A stretch of 34,010 bases of DNA from Muribaculaceae bacterium. Its GTDB lineage: Bacteria; Bacteroidota; Bacteroidia; Bacteroidales; Muribaculaceae. Both the position numbers and the translations under genes were made by a program. Positions 19,552 through 27,870 of the stretch are shown here, piece after piece; positions within the stretch are counted from its first letter, which is position 1, and the number at the start of each line of letters is the position of its first letter. A model generated the notes under the pieces. The model had not been told where the DNA came from. It searched no databases and worked only from the letters and a program-made list of their open reading frames with translations. The stretch is taken from the NCBI GenBank assembly GCA_017547845.1, contig JAFYNZ010000067.1, positions 1-34,010 on the forward strand. The letters run 5' to 3'.

Positions 19552-19773
19552 CTATATTGCCCACACCAAAGGAATGTGATGAAACTCCGTATGACAGGAT
19601 TTGAGTGCCGTTCAATCTTTGTAATCCGCCTGCGCTTAAAGCGACACCCGAAGGTGTGGGGCCCGCCATTGACGGAACAGCTTGTCTCGGTATTTCATTA
19701 AAATTTGATGAGTTTCCCAATCTGCTTTGATGTGGAATATCTCCTTCTTAAAGTTCGCTTACTTTAACTTTAA
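19509..19773 (-). ncRNA. Structured non-coding RNA, 6S-like rod or attenuator leader
   Basis: The minus-strand transcript of about 265 nt folds into nested helices. P1 is CCACAUCAAAG (19725-19735) with CUUUGGUGUGG (19561-19571), 11 bp with one wobble. P2 is GAAACU with AGUUUC (19711-19716, 19581-19586). P3 is CCG-GACA with UGUC-CGG (19683-19690, 19587-19596). P4 is CCGUCAAU with AUUGAACGG (19668-19675, 19608-19616). P5 is ACACC-UUCG-GGUGU (19644-19657). A separate 5' hairpin (UUAAAGU/ACUUUAA) and a terminator flank the rod. A long irregular rod with promoter and terminator fits 6S RNA or the Bacteroidales-1 class, which I know only by description. The alternative is a cis leader of the nitroreductase gene. 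The 62-codon frame across it starts at TTG without support. Confidence 0.7.
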
Positions 19774-19778
19774 CAACA

Positions 19779-19810
19779 CAAAATTACTACTAATGGTTCA
19801 ATTATCCAAA
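19779..19810 (-). promoter_or_regulatory. Bacteroidales-type promoter of the structured RNA
   Basis: On the minus strand TTTG (19810-19807) and TAATTTTG (19786-19779) are 20 bp apart, an exact consensus. Transcription would begin near 19773, at the 5' hairpin of the RNA. Confidence 0.85.
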
Positions 19811-19954
19811 TTATCCCTAAAAAAATTTATCAACACCATGCTTTACAACAGAAGAGAGACGCCCTATTGCTAAGACATCTCTCTTGATTATGTGTTGAGG
19901 GAGTGACGATTACCCCTCGATTAAGCTATGTGTCTGCTAAGTCGCCCTATCGGA

Positions 19955-22519
19955 TTAGAACCAACGCACATATGCGAAGTCCTGACGATGAGGGAGCGCA
20001 GGGTTGTTAGGATACATACGGAGAGCGAAACGGTAGACACCTGCTTCCTTGATGGTATCGTTGATAGCGTAAGTGAGCACTGAGCCTTCTTCTGCAACAA
20101 CTTCGAGTGGCTTAGAAAGATAGAACTTGCTTTCGCCGTCGATTTCCTTATAGAGCACAATTTCTACGCCGATAGACTTGCCGAGACCCTTAGTGTCGAT
20201 GCGGCAATCGGCAGTGTAGTTAGAACCTGTCTTAGGAGCGTTGTTAAGGTTAGGGTCATTGAGGTTAACAGAGAGCACTTCTACTTGATCCCACTTAGAA
20301 GCTACCTCTTCCTTCCATGCCACGATCTGACGAGCTTCAGCACAGTTGTCGGCAGCAATGCGAGCTGCACGCTTAGCTTGAGGAGCATAGAAACGATCGA
20401 TGTAGTCGTCGAGCTGACGCTTCATAGTGAAGTTAGGAGCGATGTGGCCTACAGAACGCTTGATATATTGAATCCATTCAGGTGAGTAGCCCTTAGAGTT
20501 CTTAGCGAAGTACAATGGCACGATTTCGTTTTCAAGCATAGAGTAGATAGTCGCTGCGTCGAGTTTGTCTTGCTGGCTTTGGTCTGTGAAAGTGCGCTTT
20601 TCGGTCAATGCCCAACCACCCTTTTCATCAAACTTGTAGCCTTCGTACCACCAACCGTCAAGCACTGAGAAGTTGAGGACACCATTCATTTCAGCCTTTT
20701 CACCAGATGTACCTGATGCTTCGAGAGGACGAGTAGGAGTATTCAACCAGATGTCGACACCTGACACGAGACGCTTAGCCACGATCATGTTGTAGTCTTC
20801 AAGGAAGATAATCTTACCCAAGAATTGTGGCATACGAGAGATCTCCATGATGCGCTTGATCAAGCCTTGACCGGCACCATCGGCAGGGTGAGCCTTACCT
20901 GAGAAGATGAATTGTACAGGGAATTGCTCGTTGTTGACAATCTTAGCAAGACGATCGAGGTCGGTGAAGAGGAGGTGAGCACGCTTATATGTAGCGAAAC
21001 GACGTGCAAAACCGATAATCAATGCGTTAGGGTTAATCTTGTCGACAATCTTCATCACAGCTGATGGGTCACCTTGGTTGGCAAGCCATTTTTCTCTGAA
21101 GTCTTTCTTAACGAAGTCGATGAATTTGTTTTTCATCGTCATACGCATGTTCCAGATTTCTTCGTCAGCCACCTTGAAGATGCCATCCCATGCTTCAGGA
21201 TTGCTTTGGTCTTCAAACACTTGCTTACCGAGCTTTTCAGCGTAGAATTCTTTCCATTCAGAAGCAGCCCAAGTCGGCATGTGTACACCGTTTGTGACAT
21301 AACCTACGTGTGACTCTTCAGGGCTGTAGCCTTTCCATACGCCTGAGAACATCTTCTTTGACACTTCGCCGTGGAGCCAGCTCACGCCGTTTGCTTCTTG
21401 GCAGGTGTTGAGTGCGAATACGCTCATAGAGAAGCGTTCGTTTGAGTCAGGGTTTTCACGGCCCATGTTCATAAGGTCGCTCCAAGAGATACCGAGTTTA
21501 GCAGGATATTCGCCGAGGTATTTGCCGAAGAGAGATTCTTCGAAGTAGTCGTGACCTGCAGGCACAGGAGTGTGAACTGTGTAGAGTGAAGAAGCGCGAA
21601 CGATTTCGAGTGCTACGTTGAATGACAAGCCGTCGTTTTGGATGTAGTCCACCAAGCGTTGAACGTTCATCAATGCAGCGTGACCTTCGTTGGCATGGTA
21701 TACTTCTGTGTGGATACCGAGCTTATTGAGCATAAGCACACCACCGATACCGAGCAAATACTCTTGCTTGATACGGTTTTCCCAGTCGCCACCATAGAGT
21801 TTGTGAGTGATCTGACGGTCGTACTCTGAGTTCATGTCGAAGTCTGTGTCGAGCAAGTAGAGCTTCATGCGACCGACGTTGACTCTCCAAACGTGAGCGT
21901 AAACGATACGACCAGGATATGGCACTTCGAGCACCATTGGGTGACCATCTTCGCCGAGAACAGGCTCAAGTGGAAGTTGGTCGAAGTTTTGAGCTTCGTA
22001 TTCAGCGATCTGTTGACCATCGACAGAGAGTACTTGTGTGAAGTAGCCAAAGCGATAGAGGAAACCGACAGCAGTCATGTTGATGCGGCTGTCAGAAGCT
22101 TGCTTGATGTAGTCACCGGCAAGCACACCAAGACCGCCTGAATAGATCTTCAAGCAGTTGCAGAGACCATATTCCATTGAGAAATAAGCCACAGAAGGAG
22201 CATCTGTGCGCATTGGTTGCTGCATATATTCCTTAAATGAAGCGTACACCTTTTCGATGCGAAGCATCATAGCATCGTCGTTGAGCACCTCTTGGATACG
22301 AGTTGAGCTGATGCGTTGGAGGAGCATTACAGGGTTTTCGCCTGTTGCACGCCATAATTTTTCATCTAAATCACGGAAAAGAGACTTGCCTTCGCTGTTC
22401 CATACCCACCAAAGGTTTTTAGACAACTCTTCGAGTGGCTTGAGGGCTGCAGGCAATTCAGCGCTGACTGTGACGTTGCGCCAATGTGGTTGATTTGTGT
22501 TACTAACCTGTAGTTTCAT
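19955..22519 (-). CDS. glgP: Alpha-glucan (glycogen) phosphorylase, GT35 with DUF3417 N-terminus
   Basis: The 854-residue enzyme releases glucose-1-phosphate from glycogen. Residues 1-115 match the DUF3417 type (LEELSKNLWWVWNSEGKSLFRD), which marks the alpha-glucan phosphorylase branch rather than the E. coli MalP type. AYFSMEYGL, YHANEGHAAL and GFARRFATYKRAHLL are conserved, and the PLP lysine is Lys608 in GTSGEKAEMNG. The C-terminus carries an extra beta-sandwich-like region ending RQDFAYVRWF. The start lies 42 bp after the glycogen synthase stop, so synthesis and breakdown enzymes form one operon. Confidence 0.96.
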   Translation of the reverse strand: MKLQVSNTNQPHWRNVTVSAELPAALKPLEELSKNLWWVWNSEGKSLFRDLDEKLWRATGENPVMLLQRISSTRIQEVLNDDAMMLRIEKVYASFKEYMQQPMRTDAPSVAYFSMEYGLCNCLKIYSGGLGVLAGDYIKQASDSRINMTAVGFLYRFGYFTQVLSVDGQQIAEYEAQNFDQLPLEPVLGEDGHPMVLEVPYPGRIVYAHVWRVNVGRMKLYLLDTDFDMNSEYDRQITHKLYGGDWENRIKQEYLLGIGGVLMLNKLGIHTEVYHANEGHAALMNVQRLVDYIQNDGLSFNVALEIVRASSLYTVHTPVPAGHDYFEESLFGKYLGEYPAKLGISWSDLMNMGRENPDSNERFSMSVFALNTCQEANGVSWLHGEVSKKMFSGVWKGYSPEESHVGYVTNGVHMPTWAASEWKEFYAEKLGKQVFEDQSNPEAWDGIFKVADEEIWNMRMTMKNKFIDFVKKDFREKWLANQGDPSAVMKIVDKINPNALIIGFARRFATYKRAHLLFTDLDRLAKIVNNEQFPVQFIFSGKAHPADGAGQGLIKRIMEISRMPQFLGKIIFLEDYNMIVAKRLVSGVDIWLNTPTRPLEASGTSGEKAEMNGVLNFSVLDGWWYEGYKFDEKGGWALTEKRTFTDQSQQDKLDAATIYSMLENEIVPLYFAKNSKGYSPEWIQYIKRSVGHIAPNFTMKRQLDDYIDRFYAPQAKRAARIAADNCAEARQIVAWKEEVASKWDQVEVLSVNLNDPNLNNAPKTGSNYTADCRIDTKGLGKSIGVEIVLYKEIDGESKFYLSKPLEVVAEEGSVLTYAINDTIKEAGVYRFALRMYPNNPALPHRQDFAYVRWF

Positions 22520-22561
22520 ATAAAAGTTATTAGTTAAGTTCTACACTATTAATTATAGATA

Positions 22562-24220
22562 TTATGCTTTGAGACGCTCGTCGCGGCGGCTTTGTGCCAC
22601 GGCAAACGCTTCGATATATTTCTCGATAAATTTCGACCAGTCGGCATCAGAGGCTGTCGCCATAGCTTTCTGACGCACCTCTGCCATCTGCTCTGCAGAG
22701 AGGTCGATGAGGGAGAGCAAAGAGTCGGCGATATCCTCGCGAGCTTGGTCGTAGTTGGAGTCGGTGCGAGCAATCACCTTTGCGCCACAAGCTTGTGCAT
22801 CGTTGGCATAGTCGGTGAGAATCCACTGTCCGAAACCTGCCTTGTCGCTTGAGATGGTAGGCACTCCGAATGCGATGCTTTCGAGTGGAGTGTAGCCCCA
22901 TGGCTCGTAGTAAGATGGGAACACTGTAGCATCAAGAGCAGGCATCATGTCGTAGTATGCGATGTTGAGCACGCCGTCGTTGCCATCAAGGTAGCAAGGG
23001 AGATAGACGATAGTCACCTTGCGAGATGCATCGTTGACTCCGAGGGAGCGAAGACGACAGCTGATAGCGTCGCAGTCTTCGTTGTTAAGGCGGTGGGTCT
23101 GATAGTTGAGTTCGGGTGCAGTCCATTGCTCTGACTCCATATTGGCAAGGAGGTCGCTTGCAGGCTCTTTCACCCATGCCGGCACCATGATGAATGCCAC
23201 GACTTCGCGACTATCGGTGGCAAGCTTGTCGCCTACCCTACCCATAGCGTCGATGAAGATGTCGATACCCTTGTTGCGGTACTCGTTACGGCCCGATGTA
23301 GCTACGATGAAGGCGTCGTCGGCAAATGTCTTGCCTGTGAGCTTACTTGCCACATTGAGCAATGCCTTGCGAGCTGACTGACGCTGAGTCTGGTATTTCT
23401 TACCGGTAGGCACAAAGTTTGGCTCAAAACCGTTAGGAGTCACCACTTGAGGCATGAGGTCGAGGAGCTGACGACACTCGATGGCTGTCACATCGCTGAC
23501 CGTAGTGAAGCAGTCGGCATTGTGGGCAGCAGTCTTTTCGAGAGAGTGCTTGGACTCCATGTTGAGTTCGCCTGCCATCTGGTCGCCGTTGTAACCCGAG
23601 AGGTAGTCGTACAATGGTTTGCCGTTGCCGCAGATACTACGGCCAATGCTTGTGGCGTGAGTAGTGAATAGTGTCGCAATCTCCGGGCAGAGTGTGCGAA
23701 GGTGAAGAAGTCCCATGCCTGTGGTCCACTCGTTGAAGTGAGCGATGACGTTCTTAGGGTCTTCCTTGAGGTGATTGGTCAAAGCAGCCATGACGATAGC
23801 TGATGCGATGCCGAATGCGCAACCCTCATCGTAGTCGCCGTAGGCATGAAGAGAGTCGACGCGGAAATTGTTCCAGATTTCGCCGTAGTAGTGATTAAGG
23901 TGCTCATAGACACCGTCAAACTTCACAAGCACTACAATCGGATTACCGGGAATCATCCATCGACCTACTCTGATGCTGATGCCGTGTGGCAACTCGAGAT
24001 TCTTGACACAATTCTTGAGGAGCGACTTGTACTCCTTGAAGTATGGTGAGGGGTTTTCTTCTGTCCACACATCCGGACCGATAAACACCACTTTATCCTT
24101 GTTGATATCTTGGAGAGTTTTTGCTTTTGTAGACAAGACGGTGTAGATACCTCCTATTTTGTTGCATACTTCCCAACTTGTCTCAAAAATCAATCTATCT
24201 TTTAGAGTGCAATTATGCAT
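22562..24220 (-). CDS. Glycogen synthase, eukaryote-type GT3 family
   Basis: The 552-residue protein belongs to the GT3 family of yeast and animal glycogen synthases rather than GT5 GlgA. The donor-binding N-terminus reads EVCNKIGGIYTVLSTKA (17-33), HFNEWTTG (161-168) lies in the acceptor cleft, TSGRNEYRNKGID (308-320) is typical of GT3, and the catalytic EPWGYTPLE (439-447) is intact. GT3 enzymes can use UDP-glucose; which sugar nucleotide is used here cannot be read from sequence. The N- and C-terminal phosphorylation extensions of eukaryotes are absent. It is the first gene of the glycogen operon. Confidence 0.95.
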   Translation of the reverse strand: MHNCTLKDRLIFETSWEVCNKIGGIYTVLSTKAKTLQDINKDKVVFIGPDVWTEENPSPYFKEYKSLLKNCVKNLELPHGISIRVGRWMIPGNPIVVLVKFDGVYEHLNHYYGEIWNNFRVDSLHAYGDYDEGCAFGIASAIVMAALTNHLKEDPKNVIAHFNEWTTGMGLLHLRTLCPEIATLFTTHATSIGRSICGNGKPLYDYLSGYNGDQMAGELNMESKHSLEKTAAHNADCFTTVSDVTAIECRQLLDLMPQVVTPNGFEPNFVPTGKKYQTQRQSARKALLNVASKLTGKTFADDAFIVATSGRNEYRNKGIDIFIDAMGRVGDKLATDSREVVAFIMVPAWVKEPASDLLANMESEQWTAPELNYQTHRLNNEDCDAISCRLRSLGVNDASRKVTIVYLPCYLDGNDGVLNIAYYDMMPALDATVFPSYYEPWGYTPLESIAFGVPTISSDKAGFGQWILTDYANDAQACGAKVIARTDSNYDQAREDIADSLLSLIDLSAEQMAEVRQKAMATASDADWSKFIEKYIEAFAVAQSRRDERLKA

Positions 24221-24297
24221 ATAATTTTTACCTGTTAAATAACTTTCTTATTATGGTGAAATTTACCTTAAAACCTGCGTAAACTGTATTCAGGGTG

Positions 24298-24305
24298 CAA
24301 AGATA
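24298..24305 (-). promoter_or_regulatory. Probable -7 element of the glycogen operon promoter
   Basis: On the minus strand TATCTTTG matches TAnnTTTG, about 80 bp before the glycogen synthase ATG. No clear TTTG -33 element lies 19-21 bp upstream, so the promoter is an incomplete match. Confidence 0.55.
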
Positions 24306-24401
24306 CAAAATTTCTACCGTATTACCTAATTTTATGACACTCGATGAGCATTGTTTTTGCATTTAAGCGATATTTTTTGGTCGATTTAGCCGATTTTCAC
24401 C

Positions 24402-24920
24402 TCATTTGCAAGCATCATCTTGGCATGATTTGGCTCCAAACTCGATGACCTCCAAGTCTTTGATGTCGCCGGCATCGATGGTGAATCTCACCAATGTGCG
24501 CTTCTGTTGCCACCCTTGCTTTCCGGCTGCTCCGGGATTGATGTGCAATAGTTGCAACTCCGGGTCGTAGATGACCTTGAGGATATGGGAATGTCCACTG
24601 ATGAATAGACGCACACCTTGCTCCTTGAGCAGTCGCTTCATGCCCGGAGAGTATTTGCCGGGATAGCCGCCGATGTGTGTCATCAAGACCTTAACTCCCT
24701 CTGTCTCAAATATCTCCACTTCACGACAATGACGCTTCACTTCGCCATGATCGATGTTGCCACTGACAGCTCTGAGTGGTGCTATCTGCTCCAACGCCAC
24801 TATCACGCTCATGTCGCCTACATCGCCTGCGTGCCATATCTCGTCGCAGTCTGCGAAATACTCTGCGTAGCGGGCATCTATGCAGGAATGTGTGTCGCTC
24901 AACAGTCCTATACGTTTCAT
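24402..24920 (-). CDS. YfcE/MJ0936-type metallophosphoesterase
   Basis: The 172-residue protein is a single calcineurin-like phosphoesterase domain. All metal-binding motifs are present: SDTH (8-11), HAGDVGD, SGNIDH, MTHIGG and SGHSH near residue 114. E. coli YfcE and archaeal MJ0936 hydrolyse phosphodiesters in vitro; the physiological substrate is unknown. It lies 74 bp after clpC with a terminator in between, and 181 bp before the glycogen operon, so it is probably its own unit or partly reached by readthrough. Confidence 0.92.
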   Translation of the reverse strand: MKRIGLLSDTHSCIDARYAEYFADCDEIWHAGDVGDMSVIVALEQIAPLRAVSGNIDHGEVKRHCREVEIFETEGVKVLMTHIGGYPGKYSPGMKRLLKEQGVRLFISGHSHILKVIYDPELQLLHINPGAAGKQGWQQKRTLVRFTIDAGDIKDLEVIEFGAKSCQDDACK

Positions 24921-24946
24921 CTTTGCTTTGCCTTGAACGGTCGTAT

Positions 24947-24984
24947 AAAAAAGTGCAGAAGCATCTGTCGAGACACCTCTGCAC
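24947..24984 (-). terminator. Intrinsic terminator of clpC
   Basis: On the minus strand GTGCAGAGG (24984-24976) pairs with CTTCTGCAC (24961-24953) over 9 bp with one wobble, then six Ts. It begins 11 bp after the clpC stop codon. Confidence 0.8.
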
Positions 24985-24994
24985 CTATTAGTTA

Positions 24995-27535
24995 TTAATC
25001 TTCGTAGACCATTGTCAATCTGTCAGCACCCTCTTCATAAGTCACTGCAATGCTGCCTCCCGACTTGCTTTGCGCACCAAGGTTGAGCATCAACTCTGCC
25101 AACTCGTCTTCGAGGTACTTCTGGATTGCACGTTTAAGCGGTCGAGCACCATACTGACGGTCGTAGCCCTTCTCAGCTATAAAGTTCTTAGCCTCATCGC
25201 TGAGTCGCAATGTGAAACCGAGTTGCTCGATGCGAGCAAAGAAACTCTTGAGTTCGATATCGATAATCTGCGTAATCGCCTCTTTATCAAGCTGGTCAAA
25301 CATGATGATGTCGTCGACACGGTTGAGGAATTCAGGCGAGAACACACGATTCAATGCCTTGCTGATTACGCCGTGGGCTTGGTCTTTGGTGACTATTTCG
25401 GTGTTGAAACCGATACCACCTCCGAACTCCTTGAGTTGTCGCGAACCGACGTTGCTGGTCATGATAAGGATAGTGTTTTTGAAGTCGATTTTTCGTCCCA
25501 ACGAGTCGGTCAATCGACCTTCATCCATCACTTGAAGCAAGAGGTTGAACACATCGGGGTGAGCCTTTTCGATTTCGTCAAGCAACACCACCGAATACGG
25601 ACGACGACGCACCTTCTCAGTCAATTGTCCACCCTCTTCGTAGCCCACATAGCCCGGAGGAGCTCCGACAAGACGAGAGACCGTGAATTTCTCCATGTAT
25701 TCGCTCATGTCCATACGGATAAGCGTATCAGATGAGTCAAAGAGGTATTCTGCCAATTTCTTTGCCAAGTGTGTCTTTCCGACACCTGTAGGGCCGAGGA
25801 ACATGAACGTACCGATAGGCTTGTTGGGGTCTTTCAGACCGATGCGATTGCGCTGTATAGCCTTGACTATCTTGGTGATAGCATCATCTTGACCGATGAT
25901 TGAGCCCTTCAGAGAGTCGCCCATCTTGAGCAGACGAGCACCCTCGGCTTGAGCGATGCGTTGAGTAGGCACGCCGGTCATCATAGCGACCACCTCTGCC
26001 ACCTTCTCTTCGTCGACTTCCTGACGGTCTTGGTCAAGCTGTCGTTCCCACTCCTGCTTAGCCTTCTCCAACTCCTCTTTCTGACGGCTCTCCTTGTCGC
26101 GAAGGTTGGCTGCGAGTTCGAAATTCTGTGCTTTGGCAGCAGCGAGTTTAGCCTCGGTGGTCTTATCTATCTCTTTCTCAAGGTTTTCGATATTTTCGGG
26201 CACCACTATGTTGGTGATATGCACACGCGAGCCTGCTTCGTCGAGGGCATCGAGAGCCTTGTCGGGGAAATTGCGGTCGCTGACATATCGCTCTGTCAGA
26301 TTTACACACGCCTTGATAGCCTCGTCGGTGTAGTAGACATTGTGGTGGCTTTCATATTTGTCTTTGATGTTGCGAAGGATTTCGAGTGTTTCGTCGGGCG
26401 TAGTAGGCTCTACCATCACCTTTTGGAAACGGCGTTCGAGAGCGCCATCTTTCTCGATGTTCTGACGATACTCATCGAGTGTTGTCGCACCGATGCATTG
26501 CACCTGACCGCGCGACAGTGCAGGCTTGAGCATATTAGCGGCATCCATCGACCCCGGTGTAGCTCCTGCTCCTACGATAGTGTGCAACTCGTCGATGAAG
26601 AGGATAATATCGGGATTTTTGGTCAATTCGTCGAGCACTGCCTTGATGCGTTCTTCAAACTGACCACGATATTTCGTACCCGCCAACATGCCTGCCATAT
26701 CGAGCGAAACCACTCTCTTATTGAACAACACTCGCGACACTTTTCGCTGCACGATACGCAACGCAAGTCCCTCAACGATAGCCGATTTACCCACGCCCGG
26801 CTCGCCGATGAGCACAGGGTTGTTTTTCTTGCGACGCGACAAGATCTGAGCCAATCGCTCGATCTCATTTTCGCGACCGATGACAGGGTCGAGCTTACCC
26901 TCTTGGGCAGCCTTGGTCATGTCGTTGCCATACTTGTCGAGTGCCGGTGTGTCGGAGGTAGAGGTCGACGATTTGGTCGTGCTTCTGGCAGCCGACGACT
27001 CCTGCTTAGGGGCATTTGGATTTCTGCCAAATGGTGCTTCATCGTCATCGTCATCACCCTCAGTGAAGTCCTTGCCGGCTGATGGTGTCTGACCGATATT
27101 GACGCTTGTAATCGTGAGGTCAAAATTCAGATACGTCTCCTTGATGTGACGCAAAAAGTCGCTGTCGAGAGCTCGCTCGTCGTGAATGAGTGCAAGCAGG
27201 ATATGCTCGCCAAACACCTTGGGAGCGTTGAGCGTCTTAGCCTCCGACTTGGCCAGTTTCAGGTGTCGCACAGCCGAAAGCGAGAGCGTATAATCTTCGA
27301 TGGTAGTCGTAGCTTCGTCAGTAGAATTGCCGAGCTCGAGATGCTCCTTAATCTCATCGACCATCTGATCGACAGGGATATTAATTTTACGGAGCAGAGA
27401 ATTGACTGTATTGTTGGTGGTCACCACGCCGAGCAAGAAATGCTCGCATGTGATGACACTTGCATTATATTCTTGAGCCACTTTTCGACCAACTTCCAAT
27501 ATGGTCTTAAATTGATTTGAAAAGTCGTTGTTCAT
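24995..27535 (-). CDS. clpC: ATP-dependent Clp protease ATPase subunit ClpC
   Basis: The 846-residue Hsp100 unfoldase feeds substrates to ClpP. An N-terminal double Clp-N repeat (1-145) is followed by an acidic, Ser/Thr-rich linker (about 158-200), AAA module 1 with Walker A GEPGVGKS (244-251) and Walker B around 311-318, a short middle region with a UVR-like segment (466-482) and AAA module 2 with Walker A GPTGVGKT (581-588). An IGF tripeptide at 708-710, in the position of the ClpP-docking loop, favours ClpC over the disaggregase ClpB, whose long coiled-coil middle domain is absent. It is divergent from gyrA. Confidence 0.95.
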   Translation of the reverse strand: MNNDFSNQFKTILEVGRKVAQEYNASVITCEHFLLGVVTTNNTVNSLLRKINIPVDQMVDEIKEHLELGNSTDEATTTIEDYTLSLSAVRHLKLAKSEAKTLNAPKVFGEHILLALIHDERALDSDFLRHIKETYLNFDLTITSVNIGQTPSAGKDFTEGDDDDDEAPFGRNPNAPKQESSAARSTTKSSTSTSDTPALDKYGNDMTKAAQEGKLDPVIGRENEIERLAQILSRRKKNNPVLIGEPGVGKSAIVEGLALRIVQRKVSRVLFNKRVVSLDMAGMLAGTKYRGQFEERIKAVLDELTKNPDIILFIDELHTIVGAGATPGSMDAANMLKPALSRGQVQCIGATTLDEYRQNIEKDGALERRFQKVMVEPTTPDETLEILRNIKDKYESHHNVYYTDEAIKACVNLTERYVSDRNFPDKALDALDEAGSRVHITNIVVPENIENLEKEIDKTTEAKLAAAKAQNFELAANLRDKESRQKEELEKAKQEWERQLDQDRQEVDEEKVAEVVAMMTGVPTQRIAQAEGARLLKMGDSLKGSIIGQDDAITKIVKAIQRNRIGLKDPNKPIGTFMFLGPTGVGKTHLAKKLAEYLFDSSDTLIRMDMSEYMEKFTVSRLVGAPPGYVGYEEGGQLTEKVRRRPYSVVLLDEIEKAHPDVFNLLLQVMDEGRLTDSLGRKIDFKNTILIMTSNVGSRQLKEFGGGIGFNTEIVTKDQAHGVISKALNRVFSPEFLNRVDDIIMFDQLDKEAITQIIDIELKSFFARIEQLGFTLRLSDEAKNFIAEKGYDRQYGARPLKRAIQKYLEDELAELMLNLGAQSKSGGSIAVTYEEGADRLTMVYED

Positions 27536-27870
27536 ATGAATTCATTAAAATTTGATGGTCGAGCGTGCAACTATCGTGCCAAATCTTGCTGCCACCCATC
27601 TCCCGACCACCCTCTGCCCTGCATTGCTCACCGACATCGACACCTTTTCTCTGAGAGGCAAATAAACTTTTCTGCCGTAAATCAATCCAATATTTAGAGC
27701 AAATGCTTCTTTCCGAAGGAATATGGCTTGAAACGACCGATTTTTTTGGAAGATTATTTTAGTATGTGCCACTTTTTTCCTAACTTTGTACTATCTTTTG
27801 ATAAATAGTGACATCTGTCAAATCATCAACTATTTGACACAAACGTAGAAATAGAATTAATTAACATCAA
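27536..27870. other. Divergent clpC-gyrA intergenic region
   Basis: This 335-bp region separates two divergent genes. The gyrA promoter is at 27757-27788. No consensus promoter for clpC could be found on the minus strand, and no CtsR- or CIRCE-like inverted repeat is apparent. The short frames here have no support. Confidence 0.6.
27757..27788 (+). promoter_or_regulatory. Probable gyrA promoter
   Basis: TAACTTTG at 27781-27788 is an exact -7 element. At the right distance (20 bp) the -33 position has TTTT rather than TTTG. The leader would be about 77 nt. Confidence 0.6.

Noticed and set aside
19532-19720. 62-codon minus-strand frame inside the structured RNA
   Set aside because: It starts at TTG without a ribosome site, its stop lies in the terminator loop, and the sequence is better explained by nested RNA helices. 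I could not test for codon-level selection.
19509-19773. FMN, cobalamin or TPP riboswitch, tmRNA, RNase P or SRP RNA
   Set aside because: None of the conserved sequence elements of these classes that I know could be found in the transcript.
25949-27082. 377-codon + strand frame opposite clpC
   Set aside because: It is the antisense shadow of clpC, whose Walker motifs and domain order are intact on the minus strand.
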